DNA of 64,000 nucleotides from Theobroma cacao (GCF_000208745.1 NC_030850.1:6366684-6430683), one strand, 5' to 3'; numbered from the stretch's first letter, positions 47,894 through 61,092 are shown. Notes: generated by a model from the letters alone, not told the origin. Numbers and translations: made by a program.

Positions 47894-50800
47894 ATGGATT
47901 TTGACGAGTACGAATATTTGGAAAAAACCGTGGAGGAGCAGGAAGATCCGAAGAAGAAGAAGAAAGACGGAGGAGGATCAGGGGAAAAGAGCGAGAGAAG
48001 CTACAGGAAGAGAGATGGGGAGAGAGAGGAAGATGAAGATGAAGGCAAGAGCAGCAGCAAGAAATCGAGAGGCGGCCGCGATGAGGACGACGAGGAGAGG
48101 CGAGATCGGGATAAGGATCGGCATAGAAGCAGCCGCGACAGAGAAAGGGAAAGGGAGAGAGAGAGGGACAGAGATAGGGATTTAGAGAGGAGGAGTAGTA
48201 GAGAGAGGGAAAAGGAAAGGGAGAGAGAGAGGAGAGATAGGGATAAGGAGAAAGAGAGGGATAGGGAGAGGAGAGAGAGGGAAAAGGAAAGAGAGAGGAG
48301 GGAAAGGGAGAAAGAGAAGGAAAGGGAGAGAGAGAGGAGAGAGAGAAGCAGTAGTCGGTCGAGGAGACACGAGAGTGATCGCGAGCGGGAGAGAGAACGC
48401 GAAGTCGTCGACATCAGAGATAGCAGGTATCTTTTTATCTTCCTATTTTTAATTTTATATGTAAAATATATGTGCAAATTGGACTTTCGAGTGCCAATGT
48501 GGAAGTTTTGGAATGTTTATGCCGATTATAGAGATGACTGAAGGATTGCTAAGTTCAAGCAAATATAAATTTGCATTGTGTTTTTGTAATCCAGTGTGTG
48601 TTCTTTGACATGATACTAGTGATAGGTTGCTCAATGTTAGAAAAAGCGCCTGAAATGCATGCTTATGCAAAGGGAGGTAGCTCCCTCCCATAACACCTGT
48701 CCGCACCTCCCCAGGATTTGAAGTTCTAATTGTTGGGCTGTCCCCTTTGGGATGAAGTTGATGCTTTTTTTTTTTTTTATGTTTTCATCTGTTTGAGTAA
48801 TTGTATGGCAACAAAAGGGGTGAGGGGGTTTTTTAATTGTATTGATCCTTTACAGTTATGGAACTATTGTGCCACTTGGATGGGCATTTTTGATATGATG
48901 TGGATGGCGTGCTAGTGTGAATTTTTACACACCCGTTATTTTTAGAGCCTGGTTTTGTTGATATATTGTAGTTTGAAATTGTTTATCTGAATTTTCTAAT
49001 GAATATGGATGCTGCAGGAGATTTAAAGAGAAGAAAGAAGTAGTGGAGCCTGAAGCTGATCCTGAGAGGGACCAGAGAACTGTTTTTGCTTACCAGGTAG
49101 ACCGGATTGCACTTTCTGCTTTCATCTTTGAAGGATTATTAGGCATAAATGTCATACTTATGTGTGTATAAACATGCATTTTTTCATTTGCACTAATTAT
49201 TAATTACTTTTCACCTTGAATTGGTTGATGACAGATGCCTCTGAAAGCAACTGAGAGAGATGTTTATGAATTCTTCTCGAAGGCAGGGAAGGTTAGTCAG
49301 GTTTCTCTTGGTTATGCCATTTCTTGTTTGAAGGTTCTGTTATAATTTGTCCACCATAGCTTTCAAGTATGCCAGGGTTCTACATTAATTGGTTTGGGAA
49401 AAACTTAATGGGATGATTTTGAAAATTTGAGTGTGCACTTGGAATACTAGGTTTATTTTCATTAAAACATTCATTATTGAGATTTCTAGTATGTAGTAAT
49501 CTCATTTTGTATAGTCTGCAATATTTCTTCAAATTCATTAATGTCTTCATACATTTCTGATAATAACTATTAAGTTGATGCATGAAAGACTGTTTAGAAT
49601 GATGTGAAAGCATATTATTGAGATACATCTGCTTCCTCTTGCAGTATAAGCTCCTCTGCCTTCAGTTACGAGTATTATTATGAGTTTCTTGTGTCTCAAC
49701 ATACTATATATGTGGGGTGAGTTAAAAGCACGTGTTAAACAATATAATCTTGCTGACACCCCTTGATGGGTGTTTGATCATGAAGCTTGGAAGTCTACAA
49801 TCTCCTCCTATATTTAATTTTCAGAGGTTATTATGTTCTGTTAAATCTCATATTTTTTCCTTTTATCATTTTCAGGTGAGGGATGTCCGTCTGATCATGG
49901 ATAGGAATTCAAGACGATCAAAGGGAGTTGGGTATGTGCTTTTATGTTGAGCAAACTTATTCTTTCATTTACAGTCTTGTGAATGAGTATTAGCATCTTT
50001 GCTTTCAAGAATCAAGTTTAACTGTATTCTTAAATGCACTAGCAATGCGATAATGATGAGGGATGATGGGAATAGCACTCATGTTTAATCAATTCATGCT
50101 GCGTTCACAAGGTAGATGACATAAACCTAAATTTTTTTTTCTTCTACCACCTCTTTTCTGCTTTGATTTTTTTTGCAGTAAAGGCAACTGATAAACATGG
50201 GTGCCTTACTCCAGTTCTTAACTTGTTAGTGGTTATGACAAGGATTTAAAGATACACTTTACCGTTTAAGATAAAATTGTTTTTTCCTAACGACTTAACA
50301 CTTGGTTTGGCCTTTTCTTTTTCTTGTATTTTTTTTTTTTCAATTTTTAGTTGTTGAGGTTGAAAGGAGGGTCGGGATTTTTCTTGCTTCTTCATCTTTG
50401 ATTTTTGGTAGTTTTCAGGGTTCATTCTGATATTCCTAGTTTCATGAGTAGAATATAAGCTTTTAGGTGGTGCCTTCCTCATTTTTTGTTGTTTTTTTAT
50501 ATTGAAAAGGACAGGCTACTCCCTTAACCTCCATTTCTTAGCCCTTTTGTGGTGTATGATAGCTATTCTGCTTTCCTAATCTTCTTATGCTGATCTAACT
50601 TTTTTTTATCACATGAGACATCAGATTCAACAAAAGATACTCAGCATGAGCTCTCTGCACTAGAGTTTTTGTTTCCGTACTTCTCTTTGCTATATGCTTT
50701 GTAAGTTTTGATTGTAATCTTTTTTGCCTCACATTTTCGGAGAACCTAATTACCAGTCACTAATTAAATTGCAGGTATATTGAGTTTTATGATGTGATGT

Positions 50801-53800
50801 CTGTGCCAATGGCAATAGCATTGTCTGGTCAACTGCTCCTTGGTCAACCTGTGATGGTTAAACCTTCAGAGGCTGAAAAGAATCTTGTTCAGTCAAATAC
50901 TTCTGGTGCAGGCGCAGGTGGTGTTGCTGGACCATATGGAGCGGTTGATAGAAAATTGTATGTGGGGAACTTGCACTTCAATATGACAGAAATGCAGCTT
51001 AGACAGGTAATATGACCATTAGCTCGTCAGCAGAATTAGAAGTTACCATGCTTTGATTTGGTTTATGAATTACTGGTAACTATTTGTCTTTTGAAGCTTT
51101 TTAAACTTGCTCTTTAATTGTTGATTGGTTGTTAACTTGTTAAAAAAAAATTGTCCATGAAGCACATTCTAATAGTAGTTGCTTAGGAACTAGTCTGGAA
51201 AGAGTTTCATGAATTTGTTCAAGAATTTTTTTTCTTTAACCTTTTTTTGGTATTGACATTTGTTATTATCATTGTTATTATTTAAAGGTTCATGATATTC
51301 ATTTTAAATCTTTTTCCCCGATTGACATTATCCAGTTTTATTGTTATCATTGTTATTCATTTCAAACCCTTTTCTCATCTGTATGTTAATGGCTCAGATA
51401 TTTGAACCTTTTGGTCCTGTGGAGCTTGTGCAACTACCACTTGACCTAGAGACTGGGCAGTGCAAAGGTTTTGGGTTTGTTCAGGTTAGTTATAACTAAA
51501 GACTTTGTTTGTAATGTTTATTCTCTTGTATAATATAAATATGTATGTACTTGTTTGTTGTTTGTTCTTTACAGTTTGCTCAACTTGAACATGCAAAAGC
51601 TGCTCAAAGTGCATTGAATGGAAAACTTGAGATTGCTGGTCGAACCATTAAGGTACGCTTGTTAATTTCATGAGCTTGTTGCATTATGTGATTATAGCAG
51701 TATAATTTCTGTGTCAGTTTTGTGTGTTTCTTCTTCTTTGACAATAACTGGCTTGTAGTCTTCCAAATTAACATCTTTGTGGTTAAATTTGCATATAGGT
51801 TTCATCTGTTACAGATCATGTTGGTACCCAAGATACTGCAGCAAAATCTGCTGACTTTGATGATGATGAGGGTGGTGGGTTGGTGAGTTGAAAAGCATAT
51901 TTATCATATTAGCATTTAATGAATATTGGTTTTGTAGTCAGTTTGTCACATTCTAATAGTAGTTGCTCAGGAAATGATTTTTTTTTTGTTTCTTGCTCTT
52001 CTTTCTGCTTAATTGGCTCTTGTATTTTTTATCCAGGCTTTAAATGCTCAATCAAGAGCATTGCTTATGCAGAAACTGGATCGCTCTGGTATTGCGACAA
52101 GGTTGGTTTGTACTTTCAAATAGTCCTTTACAGTTTAATCATATCATATATCTAATGTTATAACTTCGCAGCATTACGGGCTCACTTGGAGTACCCCTTC
52201 TTAATGGGTCAGCTCCAAATCTACAGGCTGTTACCTTGCCTGTCAATGGCCAAGCTGCATATCCAGCACCAATTGTACCTCCCATCATGTCGACTACAGC
52301 CGTTGATCCTACTGGACAGCCCAGTGAGTGTTTGCTGTTGAAGAATATGTTTGATCCTGCTACTGAGGTTTGAAATTTTCTTGTTCTTAACATGCTATTT
52401 ACTTGTTATTTTTTGTCTGCTTTTTTTTTTCCTTCCTTGTACAAAGTAGTAAATTTCTGTAACTTCTGTGGCAGATGGAACCAGATTTTGATTTGGAAAT
52501 TAAAGAGGATGTTGAAGAAGAATGCAGCAAATATGGCCGGGTGAAGCATATACATGTGGACAAGTAAGCATTACACTTTCTATTGCACTTGGATAAGATA
52601 AGTTTTACTGTCATTTCATTTTTGTAGTTGGCCCCATCAATATGCTGTTCAAATGTGGATAAGTAAATTTATAGCCATTTTTATTGTTAATTATCTATTA
52701 GAATAGACAGCAAATGGTTCATCTAAGTTGAACAATGGGAAAGTTCTGTCAGTTTAGTGCTTGGTTTGCGTTGTTTGATAACTCTGTTAAATTATAAACC
52801 AGTAATCGAAGATGTATTTTTTGATGGTCTGTAATTGGAAAGAACTGTTGAGTCTAGTGACATATCCATCCTCTTCCTTTCTCCATTGCAGTCATTTGCT
52901 CCTTTAGATTGCTGGACTTTGCATCAGAATATTCCTAATTTGCCAAATTACCTGTGTTTCAGTGTAATAATGTTTGAGAAGACTATGAATGGATCTTGGT
53001 ACTGAAATCTGTATCCTTCAATCAGTTGCTCTATAGACCGGAAATATAGGGTTATAAAATGCAAAGGATGCTCACATTTTTTAGGTCTATTAATCTGTTT
53101 GTATTGTTTTAAGAATCTATTTAGACATACATGTGCAAGTGTATGGCGATTATGCATGTTGTTTATCTGGTGGTATTTGACCTTTCTTGGCTACAAGGTA
53201 GGAATTCACATACTTTCAGTGGTCATTTCAGAATGCTTGATTAGGTGCCAATCAATGACTAATGGCATTTTTTTTATATTGTAAAGCTTTCTTAGGTTTT
53301 AATAATTTTAACTTGTCAGATTTCCCAATTCATTTTATATCGACAATTGAAAATTGTAATGAACTTTTACAAGGAAAGAAGTATTTGGTTTGCCTTTTCC
53401 TGACTGCAGCTTAATGCAAAGTGTGTTTCCTTATAACACCTTTTCATCTTTTATACAGAAACAGTGCTGGTTGCGTGTATCTTCGATTTGACTCTGCAGA
53501 AGCAGCGGGCAAAGCTCAACGTGCAATGCACATGAGATGGTTTGCAGGCCGATCAATATCAGCCTTATTTATGGTAAAATTGTTTTTCCAACCTAACTCT
53601 GGCTTGTGTGTGGCCCTTTCTCTCCGTCTAAGTTGTTTTAGCACACATAAAGCACCTATAAAAGTTATATGAAGATCTGTCTCCTGTCAATTTTCTAAGT
53701 TCATTCATTATCCTGGTGTTTAAAGAATTTCTTTCTGCAAATTCATCTGGGAATTTGACCACCTTGGGTAGGCTGTGCAGGCTTTTGCCAAAGTTGTTCA

Positions 53801-54275
53801 GATAGAACTAAAACTGTTCCATATGCTGATACCTAGAATCGTGTAAACAGACATGAAAACATATTGTAACTCATGTTTTCTGTATCAACCTTCAAACATT
53901 ACCGTGCAACCAAATATCCTCAACTTTCATTTTCAGTCTATAATTGCTTTCCACTTTCATGGTTTCCTTAACCTTTACTAGAGTAGGAATTGACCTTAGA
54001 TCCTTAATTATCATTGAAGCTTCATCAGCTGAAACTAGCTGGTACTATCACTTAAAAGTTGTATGTGTCTTTAGGGATGATTCAGGACACAGTGCAGGAG
54101 TTATTGCTATTTCCTGTTAGTGTGATTCACTCTAGTATGTTTTCTGGTGTCCTCTTGTCTAGGGGTGACTGATGCTCTGTTTTAGTTGAGTAATTTTGTA
54201 ATTTATATTATAAATTAACATTTCTTGGAACTTTTGCAGCAACCACACGAGTACGAAGCAAGGTTTAATGGTTGA
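47894..54275 (+). CDS. RBM39/CC1-like splicing factor with RS-like domain, two RRMs and a C-terminal UHM
   Basis: Thirteen exons: 47894-48426, 49018-49096, 49235-49291, 49876-49931, 50775-51006, 51398-51484, 51575-51652, 51799-51882, 52037-52101, 52172-52367, 52475-52563, 53459-53573, 54240-54275. They sum to 1707 nt (568 aa), the size of plant CC1-like factors. Residues about 20-180 are a highly charged Arg/Glu/Asp/Lys/Ser tract (RERERERDRD repeats), working like an RS domain. RRM1 covers about 198-275 (RTVFAYQMP..., GVGYIEFYD). RRM2 covers about 301-378 (RKLYVGNLHFNMTE, KGFGFVQFA). A DFDDDEGGGLALNAQSRALLMQKL linker-type segment precedes the third domain. That domain (about 476-560) is a U2AF-homology motif with the diagnostic R-x-F (RWF in HMRWFAGRSI). 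Such proteins bind ULM peptides of U2AF65/SF3b155 and act in 3' splice-site choice. A minus-strand open frame over exon 1 is only a shadow of the purine-rich repeat. Confidence 0.94.
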
Positions 54276-55559
54276 ACAGCTTTCAGTGTTTCAGTTGCAG
54301 GATCGAATTAGGATATTTTTCAATGTGGATGTTTCTCATGTTTAGAGGGTAGGTTTATTTTCTGAGCTCGTTTTGTCCTGAGTTTAGAATTTTATATTCA
54401 TACAAGATATCTAAATATAAGATAATATATTTGTTTAACTTTTATTGCTTCTGTAATCTGCATAATGAACCTGCCTTGTAATTGGTGCCATCCAAAAATA
54501 TTCGTTTAAGATTCACCTCTCTGCTTGTTGGTACGGTTGCCCCTTGTCAAATTCATCTTTGGGTTTATAGCTCGCTCGTTGGGCAAGTTTGTGGACAAGG
54601 AAACATAATAATTTGAGAGTAATCAATCTTCTAAAAAAATTTAAACTGATTTTCCTCGTAAATGATAAACAAAAAAAAAAAAGAGTTAATTTGTTATTCA
54701 AGTATTTTCTGAAGTGTGTTTTTTAATGATTTTATGAGATATTAGTAGAATTTCAAATTAAGATCCCAATTGAAGTAGGAAGAGATAAATTTAGTATGTT
54801 TTACATTTTTAACGGGATTACATTTATGCTTTTGAAATAAAAACTAAAATTACTAATAAGCAAGTTAAGGTATATGTAGTGAAAAAGTAGGTTGGATTGT
54901 ACCCTTAACGATTATTAATTTTGGTTTAATGAGTAACTATTAGTTTTGTTTCAATCGTTTTTCTTTGTATCAATGCTGATGTTAATTAATACTGATGTCC
55001 AGTTTTCTTTGAAAATAAAAAAATTTGTAGAAAGAATTTTAAGATGCCACGCGGCAAGTTTTGGTCTTGGGCAGGTAAACTCCTTACCAATAATGCCACC
55101 GTGGCGCATCTTTTGAAATTTTTTAACAAAAAAAGGCTATCCCTAATTTTTATATTTTTATCGATTGGAAAACCCAAATGTGGTGCATCTATAAAATTGG
55201 TGACAACATGTTGATAAAGCTGTCAAAAATAGATACAAACTAAAAAAATCAGACGTTTTGAAGATGGGTTCACCTTTTAAAGAAAAGGAGAGAGAAATTT
55301 AAGGAGATCTTTAAGGAAGAAACAATAAGAAAATTTAGAAAAACTAAATATAAACATGTTTTACATGTATATTATCGTATCTTTATTTCAAAGAATGCTC
55401 GTAATTTAATTGTCTTCTTGTTTCAGAAAAATTAGACATTAATTCAAGTACTTGATTAATTTTCTTTGAACAGGAAATTAATCGAGTACTTGAAAATTTT
55501 AAAACATTTTTTCAAGAAAGATTTTTGTCTTTCAATTGTTAAATAGGAAAAAAAAAAAG
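54276..55559. other. 3' flank and AT-rich intergenic spacer
   Basis: 3' UTR of the RBM39-like gene to perhaps 54500, then AT-rich sequence. No further gene, repeat or promoter motif recognised. Confidence 0.4.
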
Positions 55560-56005
55560 ATGGAGAAAAGCATGCTAGTAAGCTTGTTTTTGTGTATAAT
55601 GATATTGTTGAACGTTGTTGAAGAAGCGAAGACACAAACAACAGGTGAACCAACATGTTTGGACAAGTGTGGGTTAAAGCATTGTGATCGGCCTGGAAGT
55701 TTCGTATGTCAATTGGCGTGCCAATTCTTTTATGGTTGCCCTCCTCCTGATGGTAGTCCTTTCGCCTCCAAGTACAATGATGCAGGTACTCCATCATTTC
55801 TTATTACTTGGTTGTTTTTTTTTTTTTGTTTTAATCCCATTTTCGCTCTCACAAAGAACACAAGCTCCTGAAATCTTATTTCATTTGGCAAATTCATCTT
55901 TACATTAACATTTTGTTGTATGCAGTTGCAAAATACCTTGCTGACCATGCATTCTCTCCGACGCAACCATTGCCATCGTCATCAAGGAAGAATGTTAACA
56001 ACTAG
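55560..56005 (+). CDS. Small secreted cysteine-rich protein, function unknown
   Basis: Two exons: 55560-55785 and 55926-56005, with a GT-AG intron of 140 bp and codon G|TT. They total 306 nt (101 aa). The first ATG (MEKSMLV) starts a hydrophobic signal peptide (VSLFLCIMILLNVV, cleavage probably near residue 25). The mature part holds six cysteines in about 32 residues: C-x3-C-x4-C-x8-C-x3-C-x5-C, followed by PPPDGSPFASKYNDA. The C-terminal exon is unremarkable (Ser/Pro/Asn). The form is that of a plant secreted cysteine-rich peptide of the thionin-like/defensin-like kind, but the spacing matches no subfamily I can name with confidence. Apoplastic location is inferred from the signal peptide. 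A possible role in reproduction or defence is only by analogy. Confidence 0.72.
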
Positions 56006-57372
56006 TTGCAATTACAAATGTAGTTTGTTAAAGGCAACGGAAACTTGTTTGATCCTCTTCCATCTGTAAACCTAATAGACAGAAACTGAAGGGCCTTCAC
56101 CCATCAGTATCCAAGTAATAAAGATCACAGAACACTTCATTTGGTCTCCCTTTCGCCATGTCTAACTTAAACCAACTAATTTACGAATTTCATATAATGA
56201 AAATCCTTTTATAAACATATTTGAGGAATATATTTTTTTTTCATCTTTGTATCACCTCGTACCAAGTAAGACAAAATAATAATACCACTTGATGCACATC
56301 CATCAAAGTTAATTTTCATTTGATTTTCTATTTATATAAAAATTGTTTTTCACTTTTAAAAATAAAAAATTATTAAAAATAATAATAATAAATAAATTTA
56401 TTTTTTATCGTTCTTGTTTAGTATTCATAAATGTGGTTGTTCATGAGCAAGAGACTATTTCGCCCAACATTATTTGCTCTCTATATATATTCACATATTA
56501 TAATTTATGTTGATCATATTGAGATGGACAATCGCGTATATAGTCAGAATATTATTCTTTTTTTTTTAATATTTAAGAATTTTAAATTCACAATATATAT
56601 TGTTATACTATAAAAATTAATATCAATTTTTATTTTCGATATATGTGATATTGAGCTTCATAATTGGAGGTATCTCTCCCTGTATCTTATAAATTTTATC
56701 CCACTCATTTCAGCGTTCGAATTCCAAATCTTGGATCGAAATATTAAACTCTAACCGTTAAGATGTTTCCTCGAGAGATAAAATCAATTTTTATTTAAAA
56801 ATAATAATAATAATAATTGATCACTACCTTACTCCAAAGCTTTATCCAGATACAATGGGCTTAAAGCCTAAAAGAGTGGGGACTGAAGTGGATGGGCTGA
56901 GCTGAAGCAAGCGGGGCTCCTTATCCATTCTGAAATGTGATGGGAGAGAGCGGTCCAATCGGCGGAAAGACCGCGACCACAGAGAACTGAATTTCGTTAA
57001 CTTTTTAAGAAAATTGAAAATCCCAGCTTTCACATTGCGCAATTTCTCATATTATAAAAACGAAACAAAAAGCAAAAACTGTTTCACGCGACCCGAGCTT
57101 TTCGCCTGTGCCTTAAACTTCTTTATTACTGTTGTTATTCCCATTCAAACTTCAGATACACAGAGATTGGGTTGCAGTTTCTAAACCTCTTTGGCTTAAT
57201 TTAAACACAGAGTGTTTGGTTTCAGTTTCTGTTCCACTCTCTTGCTCTGCATATAACGGTAAATCCAACAACCCCCCAAATGTTTTTGTTTTTGATTGGT
57301 TTGTTTTTGATGTTTGGTTCCTAAATTGGTTGGGGAAATAGGCGAAGGGAAAAAAAGAAGAACGAAAGGCCG
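56006..57372. other. Intergenic: 3' flank of the Cys-rich gene and upstream region of the Alba gene
   Basis: (AAT)n stretches at about 56365-56395 and 56800-56818. GTTCGAATTCC at about 56715 recalls a tRNA B box, but nothing around it supports a tRNA or SINE. Bases 56860-57370 are GC-richer and probably contain the promoter and leader of the Alba gene. Confidence 0.4.
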
Positions 57373-60300
57373 ATGGATAGGTACCAGAGGGTGGAGAAGC
57401 CAAAAGCAGAGACTCCCATAAACGAAAATGAAATTAGGATAACAACTCAGGGCAGAATGAGGAACTATATTACCTATGCCACCACTCTCCTCCAAGTAAC
57501 TTTCTCTTTCTTTTCTCTTTTCGTATTTTACTTTGTTTCAACAAAAATATATTGCATTGTAATGTAATTGTTGGGGTTAAATGCGTTCTGAAGAATGAGC
57601 AGATCTATGAAGCTGTAATTTTTGACAATATATATGTTAGTGCACTTATATGGTGGTATTTAGGTTATGAGAAACAAGAGTAGAGTGACAATATCGTAAT
57701 AAAATGTGTTCCGGGCCATCCTCAAATGGCCTATATAGGATATTAATGGTGGACTCTGTTCCATTGAACGGGTTCTACTCGTGTGAGTTAACAGATTTTC
57801 GGTCTGCCTATAACAATGGGTTATTATTACTGGCTGAAGAGATCTTTCGAATTTTGATTAATGGAAATTTCATTTTGTAGTCCAATTCAAACAGTATGCT
57901 TTCTGAAGCGAATTCTGGTTATTCGGTAATTTTGCAATTTTAAATTACTAGAAAAATTTATCCTTGGAAATTTGCCTTGTGGGGAGAAAGAAACTTGATT
58001 TTAAAATTCTTCATAGAACAAAGTTAAATCGTATTTGCTTTGGTGTTTTTTTTTTTTTGACTTTTGTGCTGGATTAGCCATGATATTTTGTTGACAGTTC
58101 TGCAAATTTTTTCTTTATTCAATTTTATTGATGAATGCATTTTGTGTAGGAGAAAGGGTCCACTGAGATTGTTCTTAAAGCAATGGGCAGAGCCATTAAT
58201 AAGACTGTGATGATTGCAGAGTTGATCAAGGTAGATTGAATACGGTTCTCTCTCTCCTCTCAGACCTATGTGAACAAGTATATATGCATGTCCTTTTTTT
58301 TTTTTATCATTTATATTAAAGTTTTTGTTTTCAGAGGAGAATAGCTGATCTTCATCAGAATACCTCAATTGGATCAACCGATATAACAGACATGTGGGAA
58401 CCACTAGAAGAAGGCCTCCTTCCGTATGAAACAGCAGACTTTTTTATTCTACTAAGTTCTTGCAATGCCATGTTTTTAGAGCATAGAAATCAGGATGATT
58501 GGTTCTCTGTCTTATTACAGTCTGGAGACCACTCGTCATGTTTCGATGATCACCATTGCATTATCAAAGAAGGAGCTGGATACATCCTCCACAGGGTAAA
58601 TAACTGAGAACTAAGTTTGTTTACATTTGAGACAAAAGTAGTGTCTGGTCCCACTTATTTTTAATTGTTAGAATCTGATTGTCAAATTTCTTTCTTTGGA
58701 TCTAGACATTTTAAGATGCACTTATGGTGACCTTTTGTCCTTTTTTTTTTCTGAGGAATTGCCTCTTACTTTTTAATCACCTTAATTGTTAATTGTTTTC
58801 CTTTTTTTATATGTAATATGGATTATCTTTATATTACTGAGTTCCAATCTTTCATTGAGAAGTATTTAATACTTTTGAGTTTCTGTTCTCTGGTTTTGAA
58901 CTGTGATTCTTTAGGTCTGATCTATTTACTCCTAAAATGCAGATATCAACCTCCTCTTCCGGCTGATCAAGTGAAACCCTTAAATGAATTTGAAGACGAT
59001 ATAGGTAAGCAACCTTTTGTTGGTTTAACAAACCAGTACTTATCAGAAGAAGGAAAAAAAAAAGAAGAGAATTGATTAGTAATATCTAATATTTTGATGT
59101 TGTCTAATTTCAGAGGCTTCACCAAGGACACGAGGAAGGGGACGAAGTGGTCGAGGAAGGGTTAGGGGTAGAGGTATTTCTTGCTCTCTAACATATAAGG
59201 TCTTCAATTTGAATATGTCGACTTTTCATTTCTATTACTAATTATATTTAGAATAATTATTACAAAAGCAATTTAGTTGGCCCTAGAGGTGCATCAAAAT
59301 TCAGGTCATCAAATTACTTCTTTTTTGTGCATAGTTGATGTGAAAATCATGCATCTACTTTCCTTTTTCTTTGGCCATTGTGTATTGTTTTATTTTAGTT
59401 TATTGTTGCATTGATCTTTGGTATATCTTTGCATCCATTCTTTGTAGTTCGTTGACAATATGTGCACTTTCTAGAGCATTTAAATAATTAAAATAAAAAG
59501 GGAAAGAAAGAAACTCTCGTTTCTCTCCGTCTCTCTTTGAAACTGCCATGGAGGTTCCTCTTATTAATTGCAGCACTTTTGAAGCCATCATGTTGTATCC
59601 TGTCGTATAACTTGATAAATATGCTCATTGGATGTGTTCTGCCTTTTTGATGGGTACAGGAAATTATGGAGTTGGGGAATATAATGGTGATGGTTGGGAT
59701 GGTGGGCGGGGTTTTGGTGGCAGAGGTCGAGGACGTGGAAGAGGTCGTTCTTTCCCAGGTCGAGGACGAGGCTATGGTGTTGGAGGATACTATGGCTATG
59801 GTGAGTCCGATGCACCTCATGTCCAAGGCCGTGGTAAGTTTGCCCTTTGAATCAGAGTTGGAAGTATGTTGTTTTTGTTCACTGCTATCTTGTTTTTGAA
59901 TAGTGAGAAATGAATGTTTCACTTTTATATCTTGGAAGTGGTGCACATAATTTTAATGTTCACGTTCATCTTTTAGCTGTAAAATAACAAGGTTAACTAA
60001 CTTCTTTCAGGGCAATATGCCATTCATCACGTAATTTTATATTATATGCTTATGCCAAATGGTTTTTTAATGAACATAGTTGCAATATTCGAGTACTTTG
60101 CTGTTTCTTTTGCATTCCATATTTTTCTTTAGCATAGAACCACTGTCTTGGGGAAAACTATGCACCTTGCTGTAATTCACGTTTCAAAATTTTCCTTTGC
60201 TGACATGTTAGTAAGTGAGCAAATGATAAAGTTGGAATAATGAAGAACATGCAATTCTGCCAAGCAAGAACCAGCTATCACAAAATGTCTACGAAGAGTG

Positions 60301-60596
60301 GACACCAAATACTTTGATTTTGATATGAAATGCCATCCTTTTTCAACTGTTATATGTGACGGGTTTATACTATATTGTGTTGGTGTTTGTTTGTTATACT
60401 TTTTCTAATGTTGTTGGCACTATATGATTTGCATTTTATCATGCTTGTTTGGCTGATCCTAGGTTTGTTAGTCATGGGAGCTAACATATGTAAAAAAGTT
60501 TCAACTTTTACAGGGCGTGGTCGTGGCAGGGGAAGGGGCCGTGGGCGTGGGCGTTACTTTAGGTCAGATGGACCAGTCCAAGAAAACGCTGCTTGA
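57373..60596 (+). CDS. Alba DNA/RNA-binding protein with C-terminal RGG repeats
   Basis: Eight exons: 57373-57495, 58150-58230, 58335-58423, 58521-58595, 58943-59004, 59114-59173, 59660-59833, 60514-60596. They sum to 747 nt (248 aa). The Alba fold covers about residues 18-100: NEIRITTQGRMRNYITYATT (the first strand and RNA-binding start), then GSTEIVLKAMGRAINKTVMIAELIKRRIADLHQ and a strand pair ending VSMITITLSKKELD. After a short linker (YQPPLPADQVKPLNEFED) the C-terminal 105 residues are Arg/Gly-rich: RGRGRSGRGRVRGRG, GGRGFGGRGRGRGRGR and GRGRGRGRGRGRYF, with Tyr/Gly between. This is the plant long Alba type (Rpp25-like Alba plus RGG), reported to bind RNA and R-loops in nucleus and cytoplasm. 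Exons 6, 7 and 8 each add RGG units in the same phase (1), so exon skipping would keep the frame. Confidence 0.94.
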
Positions 60597-61060
60597 GAAG
60601 CAGACATGTTGTAGTTGGTGTGGTACTGAATATGTGGATGCCTGCTCTGCTTGTGTCTTCATGAAGTTGACAATATTTAGGGGAGTCGTCGTTTGTTTCA
60701 AGTAGTGGGAGTGTAGCAGCCATGGCGCTTGCAGTTTTGTCATTGTCTAATTGTGGTGTAGGAATGTTTTTTTCAGTGATTCTCTGACAAGTCTTTACAT
60801 ACCCTAAAAAGAGTTGTACAATTTTTACAACCTTTTTTTTTATTCTTAATTTCAATACATCTGCATGCTAACGTGGTTCAGGATCCCATTTTTTTTTGTT
60901 CCTAGTTTTACCTCAACCTATTATACCTGAATTTTTCAGTATTGAACTTACGTCTTGTATTTGAATCATGATTGTTTAGAAAATAAAATTTACTGGAATC
61001 TGAATTGAAATCAACAAACTTTAAAATTACTTCATTAGAAGTTGTTCTTTAATTGAAGCA
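60597..61060 (+). other. 3' flank of the Alba gene
   Basis: Probable 3' UTR to about 60870; no other feature. Confidence 0.45.
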
Positions 61061-61092
61061 GCGCCTGTAGCTCAGTGGATAGAGCGTGTTTT
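61061..61092 (+). pseudogene. tRNA-Arg 5' fragment (D-arm half only)
   Basis: GCGCCTGTAGCTCAGTGG followed by ATAGAGCG matches the acceptor 5' strand and D-arm (A box) of plant nuclear tRNA-Arg (CCU/UCU type). After about base 61090 the similarity stops: there is no anticodon arm, no GGTTCGA T-loop and no 3' acceptor strand within the next 150 bp. It cannot fold as a tRNA. It may be a tRNA pseudogene fragment or the head of a lost SINE. Confidence 0.7.

Noticed and set aside
48001..48477. Minus-strand 158-codon Ser/Leu-rich frame
   Set aside because: Shadow of the purine-rich RE/RD repeat exon of the RBM39-like gene.
56641..56830. Possible SINE or tRNA remnant around GTTCGAATTCC
   Set aside because: Single B-box-like match in AT-rich DNA without A box, poly-A tail or target duplication.
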